Assembly: GCA_002284615.2 (NCBI GenBank)
Contig: MU069873.1
Location: 250,670-265,151 of the forward strand
Direction: 5' to 3'
Origin: Dunaliella salina
Lineage: Eukaryota; Chlorophyta; Chlorophyceae; Chlamydomonadales; Dunaliellaceae
Length of the DNA stretch: 14,482 nucleotides
The stretch's first letter is position 1. Every line of letters starts with the position of its first letter. Shown in pieces: positions 1 through 8,310 of the stretch. Made by a program: the position numbers and the translations under genes. A model generated the notes under the pieces. It had not been told where the DNA came from. It saw only the letters and a list, made by a program, of their open reading frames with translations, and did no database searches.

Positions 1-5
1 TTAAT

Positions 6-313
6 AAAATAAATTTGAACACGCAAAGCGCAACAGGGGTCAAGCGTTACATTTGCTGTGACCATAAGAAGGTCATGTGTGCCAATGGCGCCATCAGCTT
101 GTACTCTTAGTACCATGCAAAGCACATATTATTGCTTCAGCACTGCAGGTCCTTGGCTGCTGTTCATGACTCAGTCCTCTTGGCAGGCGTGCTACGTCCA
201 CGTTTGTATTCTTTTGTGTTAAGAGTTCGAATATTAAGGAGTTCAACAAAATAAATTTGAACATGCAAAGCGCAACAGGGGTCAAGCGTTGCATTCGCTG
301 TGGCCATAAGAAG
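6..313. repeat. Pair of 66-bp direct repeats, 242 bp apart
   Basis: Positions 6-71 and 248-313 match at about 62 of 66 positions. Both run from AAAATAAATTTGAAC through CAACAGGGGTCAAGCG to CCATAAGAAG. The differences I see are four transitions. The first copy lies at the window edge, so this could be two units of a longer 242-bp tandem array or the ends of an element that continues to the left. The 176 bp between the copies holds no recognisable gene. Confidence 0.8.
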
Positions 314-820
314 ACTACAGGTCGCTAATTTGGATCATACGGGCTCGGGAAAAATTAACAAAAGTCCAGCACGCGACCGAGCGAGTAGAGCTGCGGCAGT
401 GGGCGGCCGCCGCTGCGGGCCCGGCCGGCCTTCGGCCACCGGACCCCCGCGGCTTGGAATAAAGTTCATCAGAGTTTCTATATCTGGTGCAAGCTGTTAT
501 TACGCCTTTTTTAATGGGTCTCTAGAGTGGGACTTCGGCAAATTCAGGGGCCTGGAACTGAGCTTCGGCTGATTTGTTGCCTGGCCTTCTACGACAGGGT
601 TTTGGCTGGTGCAGCTTCTTCAGCATTAAATGATCAGAGAAATTGGTTTGTTTGAATGGAAAGCTAAGAAGAGAGAAGAAACTTTGTGTAGGTGGAGAAA
701 AATGTAAGGGACCCTGAAATTGATTAAAGTGAACAAATTGGGCTGAAGGACTATAGATCTTCTCCACCAGGAGGAGAAGGTTTTGAAATCTTTCAGGGGG
801 GGGAAGTGCAAAGGTGCGCA
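314..820. other. Intergenic stretch without a recognisable gene
   Basis: No open frame here resembles a known family. A GC-rich patch at about 365-460 includes a GCGGCCGC site and a GGCCCGGCCGGCC palindrome. It contrasts with the AT-rich DNA on both sides. A run of G lies at 796-803. The frames open on either strand have no codon pattern or homology that I can support. Confidence 0.5.
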
Positions 821-1663
821 CCCTGGGGTCAAAGTAAAAGTAAAAGTCTATGCTGGCGCTTACCAGCGTGCATAAGGAAAGACCCAACAGCTAGCACTGG
901 CACTAACAGTGAGCCCCACAAAGAAGGCTAGCTATGAGCGGCCCAGCTAATGAGGGTCCGGCGGGTCGTCGGCCATCCATCCAGCTGCGCGCCTCGCTGT
1001 CCTGTACGTAGCCCTCCCTGTAGCCCCCTCCCCCAAACCCCATTGCTTATGTTGCTGAATTGGATGGCATTTTTGGTGTTGTGAATTTTTGTTAGGGACT
1101 TTGCAGCGTGATAGTGGAGTTCTTTGGCAGTTTTGTGAGCTTTGTCTTTGGTTAGGCCAAGTTTACAGAGGGGATCAATAGTGTAGGGATTGAAGATAGT
1201 TCCAGCAACTCCAATTAGTATGGAACATAGTGTGACTCTGTTATTGCGGTGTGCGTCCCGAAGAGATCTTGTGCGTAAGCTTTCAATGGTGTGTTTGTGC
1301 TGATTTTGCGCAGTGTGGAGAGTTTGTTTGGGTTTGGTGTCAGAACAAATTTTGAGCTCAATGAGGTGGATATCTCTGTCTCTGGAGTTCATATTCTGCG
1401 GGTGGTGTGTGGAGTGTCTGCCTTCAAGGGGTAAAGCTACAATGCCATGAGGGCGACTGAGCTGTGTGTGTGTGGTGGTTGTCTGGATGGAAACAGCCAA
1501 TGTGGAATGTGTCGATGTACAGTACTCGGAATTTCCATATCCAGGGAGCTGAGGCTCTCTGTATTATATGCATCTATAGAGACGATGTAAGATCCAAAGT
1601 ATCCTTTGCTTATTGCTTCACCGCAGATGCTGAGTGCTTGATGGTGGCGGCCCCCAGGGGTCA
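821..1663 (-). mobile_element. 5'-truncated Dualen-like LINE 3' end with target-site duplication
   Basis: The element occupies about 832-1652 on the minus strand. It is bounded by CCCTGGGGTCA (821-831) and CCCAGGGGTCA (1653-1663), an 11-bp target duplication with one mismatch. Its 3' end, read on the minus strand, carries a TTTTAC-repeat tail (832-848) just after an AGACTTTT motif. The copy at 4174-4778 has the same AGACTTTT followed by a TTTTC tail. The region between the stop and the tail also resembles the 3' untranslated regions of the copies at 2211 and 4174. Homology to the copy at 2211 begins exactly at the inner edge of the right duplication, as expected for target-primed insertion with 5' truncation. 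Confidence 0.8.
947..1652 (-). pseudogene. Restriction-like endonuclease C-terminal domain of LINE, decayed
   Basis: On the minus strand the frame reads RHHQALSICGEAISKG, then DIHLIELKICSDTKP, then a segment equivalent to TLHTILIGVGGTIYN of the 4174 copy. This matches the C-terminal third of the open copy at 2211-3768. The ExK pair of a PD-(D/E)xK nuclease is present (codons at 1351-1359). The aspartate of the PD motif is histidine (RPHG), which should abolish metal binding. A frameshift lies in a CA-rich run near 1460-1475. A second one lies near the end, because the family's C-terminal PPDPH followed by a stop is found in another phase, with the stop at 947-949. It is therefore a dead copy. 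Similarity to the other copies is clear in spite of the breaks. Confidence 0.75.
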
Positions 1664-1833
1664 CAACCTCCACCGTTTTTGGGGGGGTTGTCACAGGAAA
1701 CTTTCCTGAGCCCCCCTTCCACCCCTTCCCCAAGTTCTTTTGCACAGCCCTCTTGCATGTTTATAAAGGCAGAGCTCTGCAAAGAAGATTGTGGGAAAAT
1801 CTGCTTGGTGTGTGAGCTAGAGTGCTCTATTTG

Positions 1834-1865
<32 letters not shown>

Positions 1866-2137
1866 GTGGTGACGCAGGGGAATTTTCAACCTTACACCAT
1901 TTCGTCAGCTTACCCTCAGGTGTGTAACAGTGATGTTATAGACAATTACAAAAAAATGGGGTCAATTGGTGGTCTGGCTGGGTCAAGGTGGGCGAAAATG
2001 TCTGGGAGAGAAAGTGGACCTTTAACTCATCCCTGGTTTCACTTAGGAGGCACTTCCTGGAGACCTTTTTTTCCACTTCTCTTTAATAATATCACCTTTC
2101 ATCTTTTGGCTTAAATTCATAATTTGGGGCGAAATTT
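1664..2137. repeat. G28 homopolymer within gene-free spacer
   Basis: A run of 28 consecutive G occupies 1835-1862, and a shorter G run lies at 1681-1687. The rest of this 470-bp stretch holds no gene or repeat that I recognise. Homopolymers of this length are hard to sequence, so the true length is uncertain. Confidence 0.7.
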
Positions 2138-2211
2138 TGAGGTTTTACCAGAGGGGGCAACAGGCCCAAATTGCAGAGCATGTACTTTCCCGGCTTTCTC
2201 TCTCAAATATT

Positions 2212-3768
2212 TACCNCCCCGCCAGCGACAGCACCAACCATGTCCAACCAAATGGAACAGGAATCACCCATACTATCGCCAGAGCCGAACTGGCGGCAAT
2301 AGCAGCTGCCGTTCTCCTCGGATACTGCTACATTGCCACTGACAGCCTTTGCTCTCTAGAACAGATTAGAAAACAAATACTCTACCCAGAACTCCATCAC
2401 CAACACGTCCAGGGCCACATCCTCAAAATAATCATACAGCTCATACGCAACTCACCTACCCCTATCCATTTTTTCAAGGTTAAAGCTCATGCTGGAATTG
2501 TTGGCAATGAATGTGCAGATGCTACTGCTAAACATCAGGCCATTCAGAATAATGACGCAGACATAACCTTCCCATGTGCAAACCTTGAAGGCAATCCTTT
2601 CCATGACACCACCTGGCTTGCCTTTGAGGAAACTTCCTACACCCATGCAAATGCTTCTAGACGCCTGAACCCACCTAACATAAAGCTCCAACACTTCTCC
2701 AACCTCCATAACGCTCTACGGAAACACATGCACTCAAAACACAGACTTGGAAAGGCAAATACCAATACAGGATACTACTCTTTCTACCAAAGTCTACTCC
2801 CCAGCATTCACAAAAATATCAGTAATTCCTTTTGGACCATGCCTACGCTCTCTTTCAAAATGAAGCAAAACATTTTCAAATACCGCACAGGTACCCTATT
2901 CAATCAAAAGCACGCAGTGCGCTTCAAAATTTCCACCAGCCTACAATGCCCCCTCTGTTGGGAACTTGACAGTGCCCTTCACATCTTATCAGGATGCAAA
3001 AATTCAACCATGTCTGGTATGGTAACTGAGCGACATAATATTGCCAGCAGGATCCTGCTAAAAGCCATCAGTAAAGGCCCTCTTGGGGCAGGTATTGCTT
3101 CTATGGACACTGGCAGTGCGGACCGTCTTGCCTTGCAAGATTTGCAAATCCCAGAACACGCTACCAATAGGACCCTCCCTAAATATATTTTCCCACGCCG
3201 CTTCCCTAACAAAGATAGACTCAAATCCAGCCGGCCTGATGCTCTGTTAGTTGTTCCTCTGAAAGGGACATCAAGGTTAAATCCTCGTTATGAATTAAGA
3301 AGTGCAGGGGGGCGTGGGGGGAACAGGGAGGACCCAGCGCCAGCCACAGCCAGACCACCCACATACAAGGCTCGCGACCCCAGTCAGCTTCACCCAGATC
3401 ACAGACACATCCACCTTGTGGAAGTCAAATACTGTGAGGACACCAGGCCCAACAGCCAGCTTGAGGCCTCCAAGCTGCAGCACCGCGATCTTTGTCGTCA
3501 TCTTTCTGGAGCCTCAGCTCAAGTCACCCTCCATACTATCCTATTAGGCGTGGGAGGAGTCATCTATAAACCTCATACTTTGGAGTCTCTTAAGGAGCTT
3601 GGTATTGACACTTTCAAGGCCACTAAGCTTGCTCGTAAGCTTCATGCTCATTCTGCCCTGTATGCTTATAAACTTGCCAGCACCAGACGCGCTCTTGAGA
3701 AGACCTTTTCCAACTCTCAGCAAGGTCAGGCACGGGNTACTGCTANTAACCCACCTGATCCCCACTGA
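2212..3768 (+). CDS. Partial LINE polyprotein: RNase H, CCHC zinc knuckle, restriction-like endonuclease
   Basis: This is a continuous frame of 518 codons plus stop, truncated at its 5' end. About 25 upstream codons open in phase (2137-2211) belong to repeat A, not to the protein. The first part is RNase H lacking its first strand: the acidic residue of RAEL (2281-2292), the aspartate of ATDSL (2341) and KAHAG...GNECAD (2482-2520) supply later catalytic positions. Next comes a CCHC knuckle, C-x2-C-x7-H-x4-C, at 2947-2997. A PD-(D/E)xK nuclease follows: RPDALLV with the aspartate at 3238 and VEVK at 3418-3429, 61 residues apart, then conserved VTLHTILLGVGGVIY and a terminal NPPDPH. In the family, RNase H removes the RNA strand and the nuclease nicks the target for reverse transcription. 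RNase H joined to this nuclease type points to the Dualen/RandI clade. The reverse transcriptase is missing, so it cannot act alone. Unresolved bases lie at 2216, 3737 and 3746. Confidence 0.85.
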   Translation, partial: YXPASDSTNHVQPNGTGITHTIARAELAAIAAAVLLGYCYIATDSLCSLEQIRKQILYPELHHQHVQGHILKIIIQLIRNSPTPIHFFKVKAHAGIVGNECADATAKHQAIQNNDADITFPCANLEGNPFHDTTWLAFEETSYTHANASRRLNPPNIKLQHFSNLHNALRKHMHSKHRLGKANTNTGYYSFYQSLLPSIHKNISNSFWTMPTLSFKMKQNIFKYRTGTLFNQKHAVRFKISTSLQCPLCWELDSALHILSGCKNSTMSGMVTERHNIASRILLKAISKGPLGAGIASMDTGSADRLALQDLQIPEHATNRTLPKYIFPRRFPNKDRLKSSRPDALLVVPLKGTSRLNPRYELRSAGGRGGNREDPAPATARPPTYKARDPSQLHPDHRHIHLVEVKYCEDTRPNSQLEASKLQHRDLCRHLSGASAQVTLHTILLGVGGVIYKPHTLESLKELGIDTFKATKLARKLHAHSALYAYKLASTRRALEKTFSNSQQGQARXTAXNPPDPH

Positions 3769-3908
3769 CTTCTTTCTCTTGCTTTCTCTTGGTGAAGCGG
3801 GTACACGGTGCCTCGGCCCCAGGTATCCGTCTTTTCCTTAATTGATGTGGGGAGTGTTTTCACTGCCTGCGTAGTTTTTCTTTTCTTTTCTTTTCTTTTC
3901 TTTTCTTT
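3769..3908 (+). repeat. LINE 3' UTR and (TTTTC)n tail
   Basis: The region after the stop contains TTCTTTCTCTTGCTTTCTC, then GGTACACGGTGCCTCGG, then CTGCGTAG, and ends in a TTTTC pentamer array from about 3875. The copies at 4174-4778 (tail 4751-4774) and 832-1652 (TTTTAC-type tail) have the same order of features. The array directly abuts the 12-bp duplication, so it is the element's own 3' end. It may serve as the template start for reverse transcription, as simple-repeat tails do in other LINE families. Confidence 0.75.
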
Positions 3909-4171
3909 TCTCTCAAATATAATCATGCCAACCATTATTATTACATATGACATCGTGTAAAATCATGAAAGTTGGAGGTTCCCAGACCACTCTCCTGGCC
4001 TCAGATCACCCTAAAAAAGCCCACAGCTTCACCCTGGGACCATTTTTCATATCCAAAATTTTTCATTTGTAACACCTTTATGTTATGGTAACATCCTGCA
4101 TATTCAAAAACGGGAGAAAATGAGGTTATTGAGCTTTCTGGCACCCCCTATGCTGCAATTTCTCTAAAAAT

Positions 4172-4627
4172 GGGATCAAGATCCTTCCACAAGATAGGGA
4201 CATCCACCCCGTCGAACTTAAATTCTGCCCTGACACAAATCCCTTCATCACTTTAGAACGTGCACGGACTCAACATTCCCACACCATAACTAGACTTAAA
4301 ACACGCAGCTTAAGAAACCCAAACAGGAATAACAAAGTGACTTTGCATACCATCTTAATTGGTGTGGGTGGCACGATTTACAATGAGCTAACAATTTCAC
4401 CTCTCATAAATCTGGGTCTAACCAAACAGAAAGCCAAATCACTAGCACCCAAGCTCAAGGACCATGCCATCCAAAGATTATCCACCATCATTGACACTGG
4501 ACATGCACTTTGCTTTCAGAGGGCATCTGGGAGGGGGTTTGCTGGGTGCGCGGCGGCGGCTGAGGATGGAAGAAGGAGAGTCCGAGCGCTCAGAGGCATG
4601 GCCAGCAATCCTCCAAATCCCCATTAG
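4172..4627 (+). pseudogene. LINE restriction-like endonuclease C-terminal fragment
   Basis: The frame is open from 4172 to the stop at 4625-4627 and encodes DRDIHPVELKFCPDTNP, then VTLHTILIGVGGTIYN, and ends in SNPPNPH. The ExK residues are E at 4214-4216 and K at 4220-4222. The PD half of the active site lies upstream of the truncation and is absent, so no working nuclease can be made. The segment before the terminus (about 4520-4600) is GC-rich and Ala/Arg-rich and differs in length from the other copies. This suggests a poorly conserved linker. Sequence between the ExK motif and the linker is closer to the minus-strand copy (TRSLRxxxRNN) than to the 2211 copy, so at least two subfamilies are present. 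Confidence 0.75.
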
Positions 4628-4778
4628 TTCTGTCTCTTGCTCTCTCCTAGGCTAGTTTTGTCTAGTTTAGGTGGAGGGCCTCCTGGTGAGGCCTCTAACT
4701 TTTGTTAGGGGTTCTTCCCTTAATGCACACGGCCTCTGGCTTGCGTAGACTTTTCTTTTTTCTTTTCTTTTCTTTGGG
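4172..4778 (+). mobile_element. Second 5'-truncated LINE 3' end in repeat A
   Basis: This 0.6-kb fragment separates two blocks of repeat A that are contiguous at about 10320-10330. It holds only the last 150 codons of the LINE polyprotein, a 3' untranslated region and a TTTTC tail at 4751-4774. The duplication is poor: AAATGG at 4168-4173 and 4779-4784, with neighbouring bases differing. The exact ends are therefore uncertain by a few bases. It is in the same orientation as the copy at 2211, about 265 bp away from that copy's end. Confidence 0.75.
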
Positions 4779-4950
4779 AAATGGCTGAAATTCTGTATCT
4801 GACCAACCACAAGGTCTTTCTACTTCATTTTTTTTGCAATGATATTTTTCGGTACAAGGATTCCAAACCATCAAAAATCACCCATTTTGGTGCAGTTGGT
4901 GGTCCGGAAAGGAGATTTGGTGGTAAAAATCAGGGTTCATGCCGCGGCTG

Positions 4951-5056
4951 ATTAGGCATGTTGCCCATGATTGGCAAGATTCAAGCTTGGGTGCGTTTGA
5001 TACACACATGTTGGACCCAAGCTTGAATCTTGCCAGTCACGGGCAACTTGCGTAAT
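4951..5056. repeat. 42-bp inverted repeat (hairpin) at the end of repeat A copy 1
   Basis: Arms 4951-4992 and 5015-5056 pair at about 38 of 42 positions around a 22-base loop. The inner 33 bp (from GTTGCCC to CTTGGGT and its complement) has only two mismatches. The arms begin with ATTAGGCATG, the last motif shared with repeat A copy 2. RNA from either strand would fold into a long, nearly perfect stem. It could be a foldback end of the mobile repeat or a source of small RNAs. No evidence of transcription is visible. Confidence 0.85.
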
Positions 5057-5117
5057 GAACATTTCAAAAGTACCCCTTTTTGAGGCCTTCGTCGCCCACC
5101 TCTGAGGTTTTACCAGA

Positions 5118-5660
5118 TTTTCAGTCAACCTTTGACAAGGCCTGGATAGGCGCCTACAGCTGGTGCCAGGACAAGAATCAGCACTAACGAAATTCCTTAG
5201 GCACTAACATTCATCTTGGTGCCAGCTGGCGGCGCAAAGTGATGGCAGTTTAAAGTTGCACACAAGGGTTATGACACCCTGGTGCGCACCAAATACTTCT
5301 AGGACGAGCACAAAGAATCGATGTCCTTGAAATTAGATATCTCAATTCAATCAAGACTTGTACATGGAAAAATATCAGTAATGCTCAGCATTCATACTTT
5401 GCCATCACAAGAACTGCTCTCTAGAGAGCGCTCGAGCATGCCATCAAAAGCGCATGTAAGTTGACACAGAGACATGTTTCATTATGAAATTCGAGATTTG
5501 GATCGAGGGAGCCATCACTAGACCTTAAATGCAGGTGCAGATTTGTGACTCAATTTTGGTGAAGCAAACTGACAACAAGTTCTTTGGTTCCCGTCTTAGG
5601 CGAACCAAGTTCCATCCAAGCATACTTATTCACGACCACACGGCAGCATTCTTCTGCTGT
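5118..5660. other. Spacer without recognisable gene
   Basis: I see no domain, RNA gene or repeat structure here on either strand. Open frames are short and unlike any family that I know. Confidence 0.4.
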
Positions 5661-5850
5661 CTTACTTCCCAGGGGTTCTTTCACAACCAGGCAAGCACTG
5701 ACGTGCAGCAAAATCCCGTGCCCATCCCACTCCAATAATCCAAAGCACCAGGCCCACGCGTCCTGCCCACAAGCCACCTTGCTGCTTTGGCATGCTCACA
5801 TGCTGCCCACCGCTATCAGGCTGCCGCCTCCTGAGCTCTGCGGGGCCTCT

Positions 5851-6519
5851 GTCACTTACCGAACCATTGCCCATGTGCTCAGGATCTGCTTCAGCCTTGT
5901 GAGTACTAAACCTGTCTGCATATGGGTCCAAGACTAAAACCTCAGCTGTATGAACGTGCCCAGGAAAAATGCTTGGGACATCTTTCAATGTGAAGACTGT
6001 TGAGTTGTCATCTAGAGAAGAAGCAGCCCTTTTCTCATCGACAAGCATGCTGATCATGACCCTGCTTGGCAGAGGTTGGCAAAGCCAGGCACTCCCAGGA
6101 CCTTGGCAGAATATAGAGATGGTCAAAGGCTGCTGTGTTTGGGCTGCTGCTGAGAATGCAGGCGGGAGGTGAATGATGTTTTGGCCGCGCACCAACCACC
6201 CTGCGGAGATGACGCCTTCCTCCCAATTGTCGTCCTTGCTATTGCTGATATTTAAGACGAAGCTAGCCTTATTCCAGCCAGGATGCTTTAGGTGAAAATT
6301 GGTCTTGCGGGTGAGTGGCCTGGAGAGCTGCCAGTTGCACTGCCCAATACAATGTGGGTTTGGCACAGATGCATGGAGCAGGATGGCTGCAGCTGCACCT
6401 CTGCCTGCCTTCTGGTCTCCTGCAGGATGAGGGCAAAAGGTTTGGTGTGCCTTGGCTTGCTCGGTAACAACAACAATTGTGATTGCCTGCTTGGGAACTA
6501 CGATGGTCCTATTTTGCAC
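5851..6519 (-). CDS. Possible exon of an unrecognised protein
   Basis: On the minus strand a frame of 285 codons is open from 6519 to 5662. The better part, about 6335 to 5851, reads like real protein: it mixes hydrophobic strands with polar turns, for example NISNSKDDNWEEGV, VMISMLVDEKRA and PGHVHTAEVLVLDPYADRF. The spacing resembles a beta-sandwich or secreted domain, but I cannot name a family. Just after EADPEHMGNGS the DNA reads TTCG followed by GTAAGTGACAG, a near-ideal 5' splice donor at about 5865, which would end the exon there. Possible acceptors, such as CTCTCCAG or ACTGGCAG upstream of about 6330, would begin it. The sequence after the donor is Gly/Arg-rich and does not look coding. 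It could also be a chance open frame. No neighbouring exon was found within the window. Confidence 0.35.
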
Positions 6520-6675
6520 TAAAATGCTAAATTGTGAGTGATCCTCCTCACGTTTTTAATTGTCAACAGGTGCACTCATGTCACAAAGCAGCTGAGTATG
6601 CGATGTGATTTACGAGTTTGGTAACCTTGGCTGACTAATTTCCATACCCCAGTATCAAACCATGGGTGCCTCAGG

Positions 6676-7579
6676 CATGCGCCTGAAATTTTCTATTGGC
6701 TCCTTGCTTTTCGTTCCAACCTAAATTCTTCTGGCAACCGTTGCCAGATGCCAAATGTGACATTTGGAAGTGCACCTGCCTGAGGCAGGCGCCTCAGCCC
6801 TTGGATCCTCCAACCGTGATGCATGCACAAGAGCCCTCTCGTACAAGTTCAAACAAGGCCAAGCCAAAGCCCAATGGGAAATGCACTAACACATTGCTTT
6901 GTGAGCCCTCAATAGTTGCAGTGAGGCTATCAGCCTAGGAAGCCTTGTACCGTGTACTGCAATATTGATGCTTGCAAGACAGAAAAGCTCGGCTCTCTGG
7001 ACTTGACTTACGAGTTCAAAGAAGCTTCCTACAATGGATGTTCCCATTTGGACAGCATCCAAACGCACAATTCAGCCCCTCTGACGGCATTTCAGTTTTC
7101 CCCTTCAAGGTAGACAACCCACTTGTTCTCTTGAAAACACGAATGCCAGGGACAGAGATTTCCTCCTCATTGAATTCAGACTCTGTTCGTACACCAAACC
7201 TGAATAAACTCTGTTAACTGCCCAAAACCAACACAAATATACTTGTGAGAGCTTACCAAGACCCTTGGAGGCACACACTGCAACAACTGATTCGCATTGC
7301 ATACTATCCTCAGTGGAGCTGCCAGGGCTGTCTACAACCCATATGCAATTGATCACCTCTGTAAAACTGGTTCAATCAAAGAAGAGGCCCTAAATTTGCA
7401 ACCAAACGCCAAGTTCATGCCGTCAAGACACTAACGAGAATACTCGCACTAAACAATGCTATCCATTCAGCAATCTAAGTAAGGGGGGGTCGGCGGTTCA
7501 GGCTGAGGGAGGGGCTGCTTACTGGAAAGCAGGATGCATGCATGAACAGCTGAATGTCATCCCGCTAGATCCACATCAG
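6676..7579 (+). pseudogene. Old, frameshifted Dualen-like LINE copy (CCHC to C-terminus)
   Basis: Pieces of the LINE polyprotein occur in the right order but in changing frames. A segment like RTGTLF lies near 6686. CQM then a stop in place of the second cysteine of the zinc knuckle lies near 6751, and SCSEAIS-like sequence near 6918. NIDA...KTE...SLDL lies near 6963, QWMFPFGQ near 7031, and DRDFLLIEFRLCS with TAQNQHKYT at about 7151-7240. LHTILSGAARAVYNPYAIDHLC is at about 7297-7362, HAVKTLTRILALNNAI is after a frameshift near 7410, and PLDPH with its stop mutated to CAG is at 7562-7579. The ExK lysine is arginine (codon 7178-7180). Order and content match the open copy at 2211-3768. The number of breaks marks it as one of the oldest copies. 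No target duplication was found. A weak match may extend left to about 6600. Confidence 0.65.
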
Positions 7580-8300
7580 CATGGTTGCTCTTAAGGTGCT
7601 TAGTTGATGGGACTTATTATTAAAAGTGTTCCTTACAAGAATAATTATGCATGCTGGGTGTTGTCCCTTCAGACTTCTACTGCATTAGCACAGGCTCCTG
7701 TGTTCCAAAAACAGTGCTATAGTGTGAGCATTTACAGTGCAACTAGGATGACAAAGCATGCCACCACTCTCCCTGTCACCTTTCAGCCTTCAGACGTTCC
7801 TGACAGGTTCCCTCCTCTCACAGCTGCAATCATTTGCAATTGCAATTTCATCCCTGTTCTTGATGCATCCCATCATTGAGGGTGACACGACTTTTAATCA
7901 CCATTCATGCTTTTTTTCCTTACCAGGCTCTAGTGCAAAGTAAGTAAGAAAGTAAGATTCATGCTTGTCATTCAGCCGCGTGCGTTAAGGAAAGAGTCTC
8001 TCATTGACTCCCACCAATAGGGCACCAATTGCATAATCATGGCCACAAGGATTCCAACCGCGGACCTCCTCCTTGTTGGCGTGCCCCATACGTCTGACAG
8101 GGGTGGCATGGCAACTAGTCTTCAAAACGTACGCCCTCTAGCCACTTCCTTTCCTTTTCTTTTTTTCTTGCACACGTATATTGACATAGGTGAACAAGTC
8201 GACATAGGTGGACACCCCCCAAAATGGGGTTTTTCAAATATCCACAGCATGGCCGAGAAACAAACAAGCAGCATCTACAACATCTTTGACACACATTGAT
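7580..8300. other. Spacer, possibly LINE 3' UTR and RNase H remnants
   Basis: No clear gene is present. The part after 7580 stands where the 3' untranslated region of the preceding LINE copy should be, but its tail is not recognisable. An AAGT-rich run at 7937-7955 may be a tail remnant or a microsatellite. Around 8108-8135 the phrase GMATSLQNVR resembles the RNase H ATDSL...LxxxR segment, which would place the following LINE copy's start near 8040. This is weak. Confidence 0.3.
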
Positions 8301-8310
8301 GACACATCAA

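Larger units (their letters stand above)
2199..3920 (+). mobile_element. 5'-truncated Dualen-like LINE insertion with 12-bp TSD
   Basis: The 12-bp sequence TCTCTCAAATAT occurs at 2199-2210 and again at 3909-3920. It flanks a segment of about 1.7 kb inserted in repeat A. In the uninterrupted repeat A copy the corresponding site (about 10070) reads CTTTCTCAAATC without an insertion, so the duplication is supported by an empty site. The element starts inside an RNase H coding region, contains the C-terminal part of the polyprotein and a 3' untranslated region (3769-3874), and ends in a TTTTC repeat tail (3875-3908). This is the usual anatomy of a target-primed, 5'-truncated retrotransposition. 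It looks the youngest of the five copies, because its frame is unbroken. Confidence 0.88.
2138..5117 (+). mobile_element. Repeat A, copy 1, interrupted by two LINE insertions
   Basis: Three separated blocks (about 2150-2210, 3911-4173 and 4776-4960) align in order and orientation with one continuous stretch at about 10020-10510. Shared landmarks include ATGCCAACCATTATTATT, CATCCTGCATATTCAAAAACGGGA, GGGAAATGGCTGAAATTCTG and ATTAGGCATG. I estimate about 80 percent identity by eye. The blocks are separated by the LINE fragments at 2211-3908 and 4174-4778. The whole is flanked by a perfect 15-bp direct repeat, TGAGGTTTTACCAGA, at 2138-2152 and 5103-5117. This may be the target duplication of repeat A itself. 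Just inside it, the ends show weak inverted similarity (GAGGGGGCAAC and GAGGTGGGCGAC). I do not recognise the superfamily and see no protein in it. Confidence 0.65.

Noticed and set aside
813..822. Palindrome GGTGCGCACC, also at 5281-5290
   Set aside because: A 10-bp palindrome occurring twice in 14 kb, with no shared flanking structure, is not enough to call a site. The first lies next to a LINE insertion only by position.
522..887. Minus-strand open frame of 121 codons
   Set aside because: It is Phe/Ser/Leu-rich from purine-rich DNA, crosses the LINE target duplication and tail at 821-848, and has no domain.
1835..1862. G28 run as a G-quadruplex regulatory element
   Set aside because: A pure homopolymer in a gene-free spacer is better read as a microsatellite or assembly-sensitive tract. 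No promoter or gene lies next to it.
8205..8236. CCCCCCAAAATGGGG foldback
   Set aside because: A short G/C-run pairing with a 4-base loop; no terminator role in eukaryotic DNA and no T-run logic applies.
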